Assembly (NCBI RefSeq): GCF_004168035.1
Contig: NZ_SDPU01000001.1
Coordinates: 1 to 64,000 of the forward strand
Source of the DNA: Nocardioides iriomotensis
Lineage (GTDB): Bacteria > Actinomycetota > Actinomycetes > Propionibacteriales > Nocardioidaceae
Reading direction: 5' to 3'
DNA: 64,000 bases
Shown one piece after another: positions 42,076-51,277 of the stretch. Position numbers and translations under genes: made by a program. The notes under the pieces were generated by a model. It saw only the letters and a list, made by a program, of their open reading frames with translations. It was not told the origin of the DNA and searched no databases. Position 1 is the first letter of the stretch, and every line of letters starts with the position of its first letter.

Positions 42076-43593
42076 TCAGCCGGCCGAGGGGCGGGCCCGC
42101 CGACGGAGCCACCCGGCGAGCAGCAGGACCGGACCTGCGACGGCGAGGCTTCCCATGATGTCGATGCTCCTGAGCGGCTCGACGTCGACCTGCAGGTCGA
42201 CGGGGAGCAGCGGCGGCACGTCGCCGACGGTCTCGCCCGTGTACTCGTAGACGTCGAACCCGCGCACCAGGTCGTTGCCGTAGCCGTAGAACGAGCCGTC
42301 CCGCTCGATCTTGTTGGTCTTGAACGACCAGGTGTCGGAGTCGGGGAGGACGTAGTGACCGACCTCCCTGATCCCGACCCCGTCACCGAGACCGACGGCC
42401 ACCGGCGAGCCCGCGAAGTCCGCGAGACCGGACAGGTCGAGGACCCGGACGCCCTGGGAGTACCAGGCGATCGTGAGCAGCTTCTGGTCCGGGTACATGC
42501 GCAGCACGTGTGACGTGCAGGTCGAGCCGTCCTGCGGCTGGACCGCGGGGATGAACCACGTGCCGATCTTCTCGGGCGACGCCTCCTTGGCACCGGTGAT
42601 GTCGTAGAGGTGCAGCCCGCCGCCCGGGCACTCGGCGCTCGCCGCGGCGCCGGCCCGCTCGTCGGTGACGACGAGGACCTCGCGCTCCGTCCCGTCCGCA
42701 CGGGCGAGGGTGACGGGGTCGGCCTGGTGAGCGACGTTGATCGCCGGGTCGAGGATCTGGGACACGATCGTCGGGTTCGCCGGGTCCTCGGTGTCGAGCA
42801 CGAGCGTCTGGGACAGCGCCGCGGAGTAGGCGCGGGTGCCGGACTCGTTGAAGGTGATGTCGTGCGACTCGGAGCCCAGCGAGAGCGGCACGAAGGGGAT
42901 CGCGAAGTCGCGGACCTTCTTCGGCTCGGCCGGCTGGGAGACGTCGTAGATCGTGATGGTCGGCTGCGTGCTGGTGAGCAGGTCCGAGTTGGAGTTGTAG
43001 AGGTAGTCGCCGCTCGGGTGGATCGTCATGTTGTGCGAGCCGCGCGGCACGTACAGGTAGGACACGGTCCGGGGCCGGGTCGGGGTCGTGATGTCGACGA
43101 TGACCGTGCCGGACGCCGACGGGTCGAGGTGGAGGTCGCGACCGCACTGCGACGCCGCTCCCTCGGCGCCGAACGTGCCGTCCGCGGTGTAGCTGGCCAG
43201 GATCCGGCGGCCGTGACGCCACACCTGGATGTCGCCCTGGCTGACGGCGCAGTCGTAGACCGCGGCGACGTGCGGCTGCTCGGGCCGCGTGATGTCGACG
43301 ATCTGCATGCCGCCGCGCAGGGTGCCGGCGAGGGCGTACTCCTTGCGGCCGACCTTGACGAACTCGATGTCCGAGCCGTTCTGCGCCTCGCCGCTGTCGT
43401 CGTACTGGAGGTTGGCGACGTGCCTCATCGCCTCCCCCTCACCGTCCGTCGCGACCTGCAGCCCCCGCGTGTTGGTCGGTAGGTCGCCGACGTCCTCGCC
43501 GTGCGCTGCGGCCGGAGAGGCCGGGAGCAGCGCGAGACCCGTGGCCGCCACGGCCGCGAGCAGTCCGGACACGGTGCGGTGCGGGAGCGGCAT
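42076..43593 (-). CDS. LVIVD-repeat beta-propeller protein, cell-surface anchored
   Basis: 505 residues. A signal peptide (LLAAVAATGLALLPASPAAA) opens a propeller with LVIVD-type strands: GGMQIVDITRPEQPHVAAVY, TVIVDITTPTRPRTVSYLYV, TITIYDVSQPAEPKKVRDFA, GLHLYDITGAKEASPEKIGT. His clusters (GSHNMTIHPSGDY, ESHDITF) recall selenium-binding/methanethiol oxidase-like propellers. The end has one membrane helix (LAVAGPVLLLAGWL) and an Arg-rich tail, so it stays in the membrane facing out. Its ligand is unknown. Confidence 0.85.
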   Translation of the reverse strand: MPLPHRTVSGLLAAVAATGLALLPASPAAAHGEDVGDLPTNTRGLQVATDGEGEAMRHVANLQYDDSGEAQNGSDIEFVKVGRKEYALAGTLRGGMQIVDITRPEQPHVAAVYDCAVSQGDIQVWRHGRRILASYTADGTFGAEGAASQCGRDLHLDPSASGTVIVDITTPTRPRTVSYLYVPRGSHNMTIHPSGDYLYNSNSDLLTSTQPTITIYDVSQPAEPKKVRDFAIPFVPLSLGSESHDITFNESGTRAYSAALSQTLVLDTEDPANPTIVSQILDPAINVAHQADPVTLARADGTEREVLVVTDERAGAAASAECPGGGLHLYDITGAKEASPEKIGTWFIPAVQPQDGSTCTSHVLRMYPDQKLLTIAWYSQGVRVLDLSGLADFAGSPVAVGLGDGVGIREVGHYVLPDSDTWSFKTNKIERDGSFYGYGNDLVRGFDVYEYTGETVGDVPPLLPVDLQVDVEPLRSIDIMGSLAVAGPVLLLAGWLRRRARPSAG

Positions 43594-43663
43594 GGCGGGT
43601 CGCCTTCGGTTCGGGAACGGTCGAGATGCTCAACGAGTGGTTCCCCGCGCGGTTACTCCTCAC

Positions 43664-44776
43664 TCAACGGCGCCGCGCCAGCCGCTCGAACTGCTGCTGG
43701 TCGATCAGCACGATCGGCTGACCGGTGCGGATCCGCTCGCGCACGCCGAACAGCTTGATCCCCTCCGCGGCACCGACCCCGCCCGCGCGCATGCTCCCGG
43801 TCACGACGACGGTGGTGGAGTCGGTGACGCGGCTCTGCACCCGGGCGCCCGCCTTCCGGGCCCGGGCGGTCGCCTCCGTGCGCGGCAGGTCCTCGAGCCG
43901 GCCGCTGAACACGATGCACTGCCCGCGCAGCGACCGCGGCGGCCGGCCGGGACGCATGTCGATCTGCCGCAGCGCCGACAGGGCGTGGACGGCGTCGAAC
44001 GCGTCGAGGTAGCGCTTGGACTTCGCGCCGGTGGCGTGCCAGATCCAGCTCTTGAACGCGTCGCTGCACTCGAGCGCGGCGATCGAGCCGATCGACACGG
44101 ACTGGTTCCACCAGACCTCGCCGGACAGCAGCGTCCCCGCGAGCAGGCCGACCTGGTAGATGTCGTCGTGCGGACCCCACACCGACCCGGCGGTGACGTT
44201 GCCCGGCGCGAAGTCGCCCTGCAGCCGCGAGACGGGTGACGGGCTGGTGTCGAGCACCAGCTTGGAGATGCCGAAGTCGCCGAGCACCAGCCGGCCGTCG
44301 CGCAGGAACACGTTGTCCGGCTTGATGTCGCGGTGCAGCAGCCACACCGCGTGCATCCGCTGCAGAACGGAGAGCAGCGCGCGGATCTCCCGCCTCACCT
44401 TGGCCTCCGACCAGACCAGGCCGCCGTCCTCGACCGCGTCCCAGACGGTCCCGTCCGCCATGTACTCGAACACCAGGACGTGCCTCCGGCGCTGCCGGGA
44501 GCCACGGCCGGTCGCGTCGACGAAGACGTCCAGCAGGTCGACGACGCGCTCGTCGCCGGCGAGCAGCCGACCGAAGTACGCCTCGCCGTGCCAGTCGTCG
44601 AGGCTGCGGCAGACCTTGATGGCCACCTCGCGTCCCGGCCGGCCGGACGGCGTGAGCCGGTGGCCGAAGTAGGTCTGCCCGAAGCCGCCCTCGCTGAGCA
44701 GCCGCTCCACGACGTACGGCGTGCCCGCGTCGTTGTGCAGGAGCGTGCCCGCCCGGAGCCTGGACATGTCGGTCAT
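43664..44776 (-). CDS. Soluble Ser/Thr protein kinase fused to a C-terminal BRCT domain
   Basis: 370 residues. Kinase domain: Gly loop LSEGGFGQTYFG (28-38), ATP Lys in VAIK (54), catalytic loop HRDIKPDN (148-155), DFG (167-169); the usual APE segment is altered. There is no membrane helix or PASTA repeat. After a short linker, residues 282-367 read as a BRCT domain: LRGQCIVFSGRLEDL, TEATARARKAGARVQSRVT, TTVVVTGSMRAGG and PIVLIDQQQFERLA. BRCT domains bind phospho-peptides or DNA ends in NAD+-ligase and eukaryotic repair proteins. The fusion suggests a kinase directed to DNA metabolism or to phosphorylated partners; no repair gene adjoins it. Confidence 0.88.
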   Translation of the reverse strand: MTDMSRLRAGTLLHNDAGTPYVVERLLSEGGFGQTYFGHRLTPSGRPGREVAIKVCRSLDDWHGEAYFGRLLAGDERVVDLLDVFVDATGRGSRQRRRHVLVFEYMADGTVWDAVEDGGLVWSEAKVRREIRALLSVLQRMHAVWLLHRDIKPDNVFLRDGRLVLGDFGISKLVLDTSPSPVSRLQGDFAPGNVTAGSVWGPHDDIYQVGLLAGTLLSGEVWWNQSVSIGSIAALECSDAFKSWIWHATGAKSKRYLDAFDAVHALSALRQIDMRPGRPPRSLRGQCIVFSGRLEDLPRTEATARARKAGARVQSRVTDSTTVVVTGSMRAGGVGAAEGIKLFGVRERIRTGQPIVLIDQQQFERLARRR

Positions 44777-44798
44777 CTTGCACCAGGGCTCTGGCTTG

Positions 44799-45713
44799 TC
44801 AGGTGGCCGGTTCCTCCGGTACGGCGGCCGCTCCGCGCGTGGCCGCGGCGACCCCGAGCACGGCCACGACGAGCCCGATCCCCTCGCGCGGCGTCAGGGT
44901 CTCGCCGAGCACGAGCCAGGCCATCACGGCGGTGACCGGAGGCGACAGGAAGAACACGCTCGACCCGGCGCCGGCGCCGCCATGTCGCACGAGCACGCCG
45001 AGCAGGACGAGGCCGACGATCGAGTTCACGACCGCCAGGTACGCCAGCACGCCGAGCGCGCGGGACCAGTCGTGGACGGGGTCGCCACCCTCCACCACCG
45101 CGGCCAGGATCAGCAGCGGCGGGCCCGACACGGCGAACTGGATCGCGGCCGACCACAGCGGGTCCGGCCCGTGGCCGATCCACCGCTGCCCGATGGTGCC
45201 GAGGCTCAGCGAGAGCACGCCGACCACGGCGAAGCCCAGGCCGACGGCGCCGCCGGCCTGGTCGACGTCGGGTCCGAGCACGATCAGCACGCCGGCGACG
45301 CCGACCACGAAGCCGAGCAGCTGGACGCGGGTGAGCCGCTCGCCCATCAGGGCGGCGGCGATGGCAGCGGTGAGCACCGGGCTGAGCGAGTGCAGCAGCG
45401 CACCCATGGTGGCGCCCAGCCCGGCGGCGAAGGCGAGGTACATGGCCCCGAACTGCAGCCCGTTCATCACGAAGCCGACGCCCGAGATCCGCAGGGCCGT
45501 GCCGCGGTCCACCCGGAGCGGGCCGCGCAGCAGCCGGGCCAGGGTCGCGACGATGACGGTGGCGAGGACGAACCGCCACCCGACGAGCGCGAGCGGCTCC
45601 ATCGCGGTGACGCCGTACGGCCCGGCGATGTAGCCCGACGACCAGACCAGCACGAAGCCCAGGGCAGGCAGGAACGGCAGGGAGACCGCGGTCCCGAGCG
45701 TGCGCGTGGACAT
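44799..45713 (-). CDS. EamA family (DMT) transporter
   Basis: 304 residues, ten membrane helices in two EamA halves; FLPALGFVLVWSSGYIAGPY starts the first and VGVLSLSLGTIGQRWIG the second. The conserved Glu in GERLTRVQLLGFVVGVAGV and again GETLTPREGIGLVVAVLGV ends each half. DMT transporters export metabolites such as amino acids or take up small molecules; the substrate cannot be assigned. ATG 45713 is preferred over GTG 45722. It ends 22 bases before the kinase-BRCT gene starts on the same strand. Confidence 0.88.
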   Translation of the reverse strand: MSTRTLGTAVSLPFLPALGFVLVWSSGYIAGPYGVTAMEPLALVGWRFVLATVIVATLARLLRGPLRVDRGTALRISGVGFVMNGLQFGAMYLAFAAGLGATMGALLHSLSPVLTAAIAAALMGERLTRVQLLGFVVGVAGVLIVLGPDVDQAGGAVGLGFAVVGVLSLSLGTIGQRWIGHGPDPLWSAAIQFAVSGPPLLILAAVVEGGDPVHDWSRALGVLAYLAVVNSIVGLVLLGVLVRHGGAGAGSSVFFLSPPVTAVMAWLVLGETLTPREGIGLVVAVLGVAAATRGAAAVPEEPAT

Positions 45714-45743
45714 CACCGCCACGCTAGGACATGGCGGCCGGCG

Positions 45744-47153
45744 TCAGCGCGGGAAGGTCTTCCCGGCCAGCTCGCGGACGACGAGCACCCCGTCGCTGAG
45801 GAGCGCGCGCACGGCCACCGATCCGCCGGCGAGCCCCGTGAGCTCCTGGTCGAGGGTCTCGGGCGTGCCGTCGCCGTCGTAGTCGGCCGCGGCGTCCTGC
45901 CCGAGCGCGGAGTCGGGCCCGAGGTCGAGGCGTCTCTCGTCGAGGCACCAGGCAGTGGCGCCGCAGCTCGCGAGCGTGCCGCTGTAGGTCTCGACGGTCG
46001 GCGTAGGGGTCGGCGAGGGGTCCGGCGAGGGCGACTCGCTCCGCGGCGGCGAGGGCTCGGACGGCTGCGGTGCGGGCGCAGCCGGCTGCGGCGCGGGCTG
46101 GCCCGGCGGCGCGGGAGCCGGCTTGGGGGCGGGCGCGGGGTCCGCCTTGGGCTTGGGCTTCGGCGTGGGCGTGGGCGACGGCTTCGGCGACGGCGACGGG
46201 TCGTCCTGCTTCTTCGGGCCGTCACCGCGCTTCGGCCGGGTGCCACCCTTGCCGTCGCCGTCCCGGTCCTTGTGGTGGTGCTTCTTCCGGGGCTTGTCGT
46301 GGTCGGCAGGGGCGTCGGGCGACGGGAGGACGAAGATGCCGGTGCGGTAGCCCGCCTCGAAGGCACGGACGAGCGCGACGTAGTAGTCCGACGGGTTGTA
46401 GCGCAGGATCGCGGCGTCCATGGCGTCGCTGTCGCGCAGGTCCGTGCCGGAGCACAGGTAGTCGCCCGCGGCGAGCGCGGCGTCGTCGAGGTCGTGCGGG
46501 TTCATCCGACCGTCGCCGTCGCCGTCGCGCCCGGCCCAGGCCCACGTGCTCGGGATGAACTGCATGGGGCCGACCGCGCGGTCCCAGGTGTCGTCGCCGT
46601 CGAGCCGGCCGCCGTCGGTGTCGTGGATCGCGGCGACCGGGCCCTTGCCGTTCAGCGCGACACCGATGATCTCCGGGCGGGAGACGCCGTCGGTGGCCAG
46701 CACCGACCCGCCGTACCGGCCGTGGTCAGACTCGACCCGGCCGATGCCCGCGAGGAGTGTCCAGGGCAGGTGGCAGCCGGGGTCGGTGCTCGCCAGGGTC
46801 GCCGCCGCGTCCTGGTACGCCGACAGAGCCGCCTGCGGCAGGTCGTGCGAGGCGAGCTGGCTCGCGGTGAACACGTGCCCTCCGCGCGGGCTGTCGATCC
46901 GCACCTTCTTGTGCCGGTCCTTGGTGGCGACCAGGATCGTGGACCGCTCGACGGGCTGCGGCTGCACCGGGTCGAAGCGGACCTCGCGGTGCGGCTGCAC
47001 CACGACCGACGCGGCCGACTCGGCCGCGGCCTGCTCGGCGGCGTCGTTCGCGGACGCCGAGGCGGTCAGCGCGAGGGTGAGCGCGACCGCGGCCACGGCC
47101 GGCAGCTTGGCTGCCTGCAGTAGTCGGTCGAGGTCCAGATGCTGTGCCGGCAC
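45744..47153 (-). CDS. Secreted lytic transglycosylase with Pro/Lys-rich tail
   Basis: 469 residues from GTG 47153 (GGGGAGAAG upstream); the signal peptide PAVAAVALTLALTASASA follows. The SLT domain has LLAGIGRVESDHGRYGGSVL (catalytic Glu), DRAVGPMQFIPSTWAWAGRD and the calcium loop DGDGDGRMNPHDL of GH103-like MltB enzymes, then ILRYNPSDYYVALVRAF. A long low-complexity linker (Pro, Lys, Ser repeats, His cluster KKHHHKDRD) leads to a C-terminal segment DYDGDGTPETLDQEL that could bind calcium. It cleaves peptidoglycan glycan strands with 1,6-anhydro ends. Confidence 0.9.
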   Translation of the reverse strand: MPAQHLDLDRLLQAAKLPAVAAVALTLALTASASANDAAEQAAAESAASVVVQPHREVRFDPVQPQPVERSTILVATKDRHKKVRIDSPRGGHVFTASQLASHDLPQAALSAYQDAAATLASTDPGCHLPWTLLAGIGRVESDHGRYGGSVLATDGVSRPEIIGVALNGKGPVAAIHDTDGGRLDGDDTWDRAVGPMQFIPSTWAWAGRDGDGDGRMNPHDLDDAALAAGDYLCSGTDLRDSDAMDAAILRYNPSDYYVALVRAFEAGYRTGIFVLPSPDAPADHDKPRKKHHHKDRDGDGKGGTRPKRGDGPKKQDDPSPSPKPSPTPTPKPKPKADPAPAPKPAPAPPGQPAPQPAAPAPQPSEPSPPRSESPSPDPSPTPTPTVETYSGTLASCGATAWCLDERRLDLGPDSALGQDAAADYDGDGTPETLDQELTGLAGGSVAVRALLSDGVLVVRELAGKTFPR

Positions 47154-47295
47154 GAGCCGCTTCTCCCCAGGTCGCGGAAGGACCTGACCGACGCTAGGGG
47201 CAGCCGTGGCCGGATTGGCCGGAAAGAGCGGGAATGGTCCGGATGGAACCGGGGCCATGGCCTCGACGGGCCAGGGCGCGGGGGAACCCGACCGG

Positions 47296-48486
47296 TCAGA
47301 GCACCTCGAACCGCAGCCCCGCGGCCACCAGGCGGTCGGTCAGCCGCTCCCCCATCGCGACCGCGGTGGTGACCTGCCCGGCGGTCGGCGGGTTGTCGTC
47401 GAACGCGAGACACAGGGCGGACTCGCCGAGCATCTTCGCGGTCTCGGTGTAGCCCGGGTCCCCGCCGGACACCGACGTCCGCACCGTGCTGCCACCGCCC
47501 TCGGCGACGAACCGCATCGTGAACGAGGAACGGGCACGCTTCTCCTCGCTGGGCCCGGTGCCCTGCGGGACCCGCTTGAGGAGCTGGCGCCGCAGGGGCG
47601 GCACCTGCGCGGCAGCGGCGAGCAGACCCACGGCGCCGATCCCGCCGACCACGGTCGGCAGCCGCTTCGCCGCGGCGTAGTGGGCGTAGCTGAAGTCGGG
47701 GCCGTACCGCTCCAGGGCGGCGGCCGACCGCTTGACGACGAACGGGTCGATGGTCGGCAGCGGCACCAGCCAGTAGCCGGTGTCCTTGTCGTGGTGCGGT
47801 CGCTTCGCGACGGTGCGGACCCGCCGCCCGGCGTCCACGTGCGGGCGCGGCTCGACCTTGCGCCGCTCGGCGAGCGCCTTCTTCATCTGGCCGGCCCGGG
47901 AGAAGGCACCGAGGGCGGAGGCGAAGGTGCCGCCCGAGATCGCCGCGTTGGTGCGCAGCATGCCCTTCATCGCCACCGGGACGCCCTCGGGCAGCTGCTT
48001 GACGGTGAACAGTGCGCCGAGGTCGTGCGGCACCGAGTCGAACCCGCAAGCGTGCACGATCCGGGCACCCGTCTCGACGGCGCGGGCGTGGTGGCGCACG
48101 TACATCGTGTCGATGAACTCCGGCTCGCCGGTCAGGTCGGCGTAGTCGGTGCCCGCCTCGGCACAGGCCGCGACCAGGCCCGCGCCGTGCTCGACGTACG
48201 GGCCGACGGTGGTGACGACCACGCGGGTCTGCCCGGCGACGTCCGCAAGTGACGCGGGGTCGCCGGCGTCGGCGTGCAGCAGCGGCAGCTCGGCGAGCTT
48301 CGGGTCGATCGCGGCCAGCCGATCGCGGACCGCCTCGAGCTTGGCCTGGTTGCGCCCGGCCAGCGCCCAGCGGCAACCGTCGGGAGCGTGGCCGGCGAGG
48401 TACTCGGCGGTCAGCCCGCCGGTGAAGCCGGTGGCGCCGAACAGCACCAGGTCGTACGGGCGGTCGCTGCGGTCCTCCGGAGGCAT
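47296..48486 (-). CDS. Saccharopine dehydrogenase-like / trans-acting enoyl reductase family protein
   Basis: 396 residues. Rossmann start YDLVLFGATGFTGGLTAEYL, with WALAGRNQAKLEAV and VVVTTVGPYVEHGAGLVAAC; IVHACGFDSVPHDLGALFTV is typical of the mycobacterial trans-acting enoyl reductase (Rv2953-like) group. A hydrophobic segment (VGGIGAVGLLAAAAQVPPL) near residue 260 may touch the membrane. Related enzymes reduce lipid intermediates; without polyketide synthases nearby, the substrate is open. ATG 48486 or 48510 are both possible. Confidence 0.87.
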   Translation of the reverse strand: MPPEDRSDRPYDLVLFGATGFTGGLTAEYLAGHAPDGCRWALAGRNQAKLEAVRDRLAAIDPKLAELPLLHADAGDPASLADVAGQTRVVVTTVGPYVEHGAGLVAACAEAGTDYADLTGEPEFIDTMYVRHHARAVETGARIVHACGFDSVPHDLGALFTVKQLPEGVPVAMKGMLRTNAAISGGTFASALGAFSRAGQMKKALAERRKVEPRPHVDAGRRVRTVAKRPHHDKDTGYWLVPLPTIDPFVVKRSAAALERYGPDFSYAHYAAAKRLPTVVGGIGAVGLLAAAAQVPPLRRQLLKRVPQGTGPSEEKRARSSFTMRFVAEGGGSTVRTSVSGGDPGYTETAKMLGESALCLAFDDNPPTAGQVTTAVAMGERLTDRLVAAGLRFEVL

Positions 48487-48547
48487 GCCGACACTCTGCC
48501 AGCCGGCCATGGGGGAACCGCACCGGGTCCGAGGGCGTCCCACCCGG

Positions 48548-50347
48548 GTGAACCTCCCCGTCCGCGTTGCCCTCGCGCTGACCGCCCTCCCGCTCCTCTC
48601 GTTACCGACCGCGCCGGTCGGGTCCGTGGCGCAGTCCCCCGGCCTGAGCGGGTTCGCGGACTGCATGGCGTTGCGCCAGTGGTACGTCGCCGCGGCGCTG
48701 CCGCGGGTCGGGCCGTGGGGCTGGAACGTCCCGATCGTCGCGTACGACACGGCGGTGCGCGGCGCGGCGGCCGCCGAGGCCGTGGGCAACAGCGGCACCG
48801 GCACCAACGTGCAGGAGACAGGGGTCGACGAGCCCGACGTCGCCAAGACGGACGGCTCGCTGCTGGTGCGCACGCTCGGCCGGCGGCTCGTCGTGGTCGA
48901 CGTGAGCGGCGCCCGGCCGCGCGAGCTGTCGCGCACCCGGCTGCCCGGCAACGGGACCACCGACCCCGAGCTGCTGCTCGTCGGCTCGACCGTGCTCGCC
49001 CTGGCCACCGAGGGTGGCGAGGTCGGCGAGGTGGGCGACCGCACCCACGTCACCCGGGTGGACGTCACCGACCCGGCGCACCCGGTCGTGCTCAGCCACC
49101 AGCGCGTGGACGGCAGCCTGGTCGAGGCCCGCGAGTACGGCGACGGCACGACCCGCGTCGTGGTCGCCACCGGCCTGCCCGAGCTCGACTTCGTGCGGCC
49201 GAGCCGGACCCGGACGCCCCGCGAGGCCCTGCGGCACAACCGGGCGGTCGTGCGTGCCACGCCGGTCGAGACCTGGCTGCCGGGTCTCCGGCAGGGCGAC
49301 GGCCGCGGCCGGCACCCGCTGCTCGACTGCGCGGCGGTGCTGCACCCCGGAGCGTCGGCCGGCTTCGGCACGCTCAGCGTGCTGACCTTCGCGGCGAGCG
49401 ACCCGCGCGGCCTCACCGCCACCGGCATCCTGGCCGAGGGCGACCTGGCGTACTCCTCCGCGCAGCGGCTGTACGTCGGCACGCTCGACGGGCAGTGGTG
49501 GGATGACGTCGTGCTCCGCGGCGGTGGTGCCGGCGAGGTCGACGACCCGCCCACCACGCAGGTGCACGCGTTCGCGCTCGACGGCACCGGCACCCGGTAC
49601 GTCGCCAGCGGCCGGGTGCCCGGCACGGTGCGCGACCGGTGGTCGTTCAGCGAGCACGACGGGGTGCTGCGCGTGGCCACCGCGCTGGGCCGCGGCTGGC
49701 TGCCGCGCGAGAACGCCGTGCTCACCCTGGCCGAGCGGGACGGTCGGCTCGAGGTCGCCGGCCGCCTCGACGGTCTCGGGCCGCGCGAGCAGATCCGGTC
49801 CGTGCGCTGGCTCGGTGACCTCGCCGTCGTCGTGACGTTCCGCCAGGTCGACCCGCTCTACACGCTCGACCTGGCCGACCCCACCGCCCCGCGCCGGCTC
49901 GGCGCGCTGAAGATCCCGGGCTTCTCGTCGTACCTCCACCCGCTCGGCGACGGCCTCCTGCTCGGCCTCGGCGAGCACGCGGACCGGCGCGGCCGCAGCC
50001 TCGGCGGCCAGGCGGCGGTGTTCGACCTGTCCGACCTGACCCGGGTCCGGCGTGCCGGCAGTGTCCGGCTGGGGCTCTCCGACCGGTTCGCCGCAGCGTG
50101 GGAGACGCGGGCGTTCACCTACCTCCCCGACCAGCGGCTCGTCCTGGCCGGCGTCGAGAGCTGGGGCCGGGGCGGCACCCGTCTCGTCGCGCTGCACGTC
50201 GGCCGCGCGGGCACGCTGCGCCGGGTCGGCTCCTGGGAAGCCGGCCGCTGGAGCGCCGGCGACCTGCGGGCACTGCCGCTCGGTGACGGCCGGGTCGCGA
50301 TGGTGCGGCGCGGCGACCACCGGGTGCGGCTGCTCGAGCTGGGCTGA
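48548..50347 (+). CDS. Secreted PF09826-type beta-propeller protein
   Basis: 599 residues from GTG 48548. After a signal peptide (RVALALTALPLLSLPTAPVG) comes the hallmark of this family, TGTNVQETGVDEPDVAKTDG (related members read N-V-Q-x-x-G-V-D-E-x-D-x-x-K-T-D), and then propeller blades such as LVVVDVSGARPRELSRTRLP, LLLVGSTVLALATEGGEVG and VRWLGDLAVVVTFRQVDPLY. Extracellular; often found in pairs with proteases or as a lone surface protein; role unknown. Divergent from the enoyl-reductase-like gene. Confidence 0.88.
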   Translation: MNLPVRVALALTALPLLSLPTAPVGSVAQSPGLSGFADCMALRQWYVAAALPRVGPWGWNVPIVAYDTAVRGAAAAEAVGNSGTGTNVQETGVDEPDVAKTDGSLLVRTLGRRLVVVDVSGARPRELSRTRLPGNGTTDPELLLVGSTVLALATEGGEVGEVGDRTHVTRVDVTDPAHPVVLSHQRVDGSLVEAREYGDGTTRVVVATGLPELDFVRPSRTRTPREALRHNRAVVRATPVETWLPGLRQGDGRGRHPLLDCAAVLHPGASAGFGTLSVLTFAASDPRGLTATGILAEGDLAYSSAQRLYVGTLDGQWWDDVVLRGGGAGEVDDPPTTQVHAFALDGTGTRYVASGRVPGTVRDRWSFSEHDGVLRVATALGRGWLPRENAVLTLAERDGRLEVAGRLDGLGPREQIRSVRWLGDLAVVVTFRQVDPLYTLDLADPTAPRRLGALKIPGFSSYLHPLGDGLLLGLGEHADRRGRSLGGQAAVFDLSDLTRVRRAGSVRLGLSDRFAAAWETRAFTYLPDQRLVLAGVESWGRGGTRLVALHVGRAGTLRRVGSWEAGRWSAGDLRALPLGDGRVAMVRRGDHRVRLLELG

Positions 50348-50394
50348 GGGCGCTGATGCTGGGGCGCCGGAGGACGCGGGCGTAGGTTGACGGC

Positions 50395-50664
50395 ATGTGC
50401 CGAAACATCCGCGTCCTGCACAACTTCGAGCCTCCTGCGACCCGGGACGAGGTGCACGCGGCCGCGCTGCAGTACGTCCGCAAGGTGAGCGGCTCGACCC
50501 GACCCTCGCAGGCCAACCAGGAAGCGTTCGACGAGGCCGTCCGCGAGGTGACCGAGACGACGCGGCGGCTGCTCGACCGGCTGGTGACCAGCGCACCGCC
50601 CAAGGACCGCGAGGTCGAGGCGGCCAAGGCGCGCGCCCGCGCGGAGCTGCGCTACGGCTCCTGA
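50395..50664 (+). CDS. DUF2277 protein
   Basis: 89 residues. Begins CRNIRVLHNFEPPATRDEVH, the invariant start of DUF2277 with its early Cys, then two helices (ALQYVRKVSGSTRPSQANQE and FDEAVREVTETTRRLLDRLV). Found in many actinobacteria and proteobacteria without known function. It follows the propeller gene by 47 bases and precedes the methyltransferase gene by 25, so the three may be cotranscribed. Confidence 0.9.
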   Translation: MCRNIRVLHNFEPPATRDEVHAAALQYVRKVSGSTRPSQANQEAFDEAVREVTETTRRLLDRLVTSAPPKDREVEAAKARARAELRYGS

Positions 50665-50689
50665 CCCGGTCTCCGAGGCGCTCGCGACC

Positions 50690-51277
50690 GTGCGTCGCGA
50701 GTGGTTCCTCCCGCCCGGGCAGCGGCCGTTCGCCGGCCTCGACCAGCCGCTGCCGATCGGGCACGACCAGACCAACAGCCAGCCGACGACGGTCCGGCAC
50801 TGCCTGGAGCACCTCGACGTACGACCGGGTCAACGGGTGCTCGACGTCGGCTGCGGGTCGGCCTGGACGACCGCACTGCTGGCCCACCTCGTCGGCCCGG
50901 ACGGCGACGTCACCGGCGTGGAGGTGGTGCCCGAGCTGGTGGCGTTCGGCCGCGCGAACCTCGAGCCGCTCGGCCTCGACCCCGACCACGTCCGGGTCGA
51001 GCAGGCGCTCCCGGACGCCCTCGGCTGGCCGGCGCGGGCGCCGTACGACCGGGTGCTGGTCTCGGCCGAGGCGAGCGAGCTGCCCGACGCGCTGGTCGCC
51101 CAGCTCGCGGACGACGGCGTGCTGGTGGTGCCCGTCGCCGGGCGCCTGACGGTGGCCACCCTCGGCCCGGACCGCCGGGTGGAGGTCAGAAGACTGGGGC
51201 GCTACCGCTTCGTGCCACTTCGACCGCCCGTGCCCGGCCCGAAGCATCGTGCACCGCCGCCATGGCGATCCCGGTGA
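50690..51277 (+). CDS. Protein-L-isoaspartate O-methyltransferase-like protein
   Basis: 195 residues from GTG 50690. PCMT features: QTNSQPTTVRHCLEHL (substrate/AdoMet loop, as in the I-S-Q-P motif), AdoMet motif VLDVGCGSAWTTALLAHLVG, acidic loop TGVEVVPELVAFGRANL, and YDRVLVSAEASELPDALV. The function would be repair of isoaspartyl residues or a related methyl transfer. The family usually ends near YRFVPL; here the frame goes on 20 residues and overlaps the convergent gene by about 90 bases, so a lost stop codon is possible. Confidence 0.85.
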   Translation: MRREWFLPPGQRPFAGLDQPLPIGHDQTNSQPTTVRHCLEHLDVRPGQRVLDVGCGSAWTTALLAHLVGPDGDVTGVEVVPELVAFGRANLEPLGLDPDHVRVEQALPDALGWPARAPYDRVLVSAEASELPDALVAQLADDGVLVVPVAGRLTVATLGPDRRVEVRRLGRYRFVPLRPPVPGPKHRAPPPWRSR

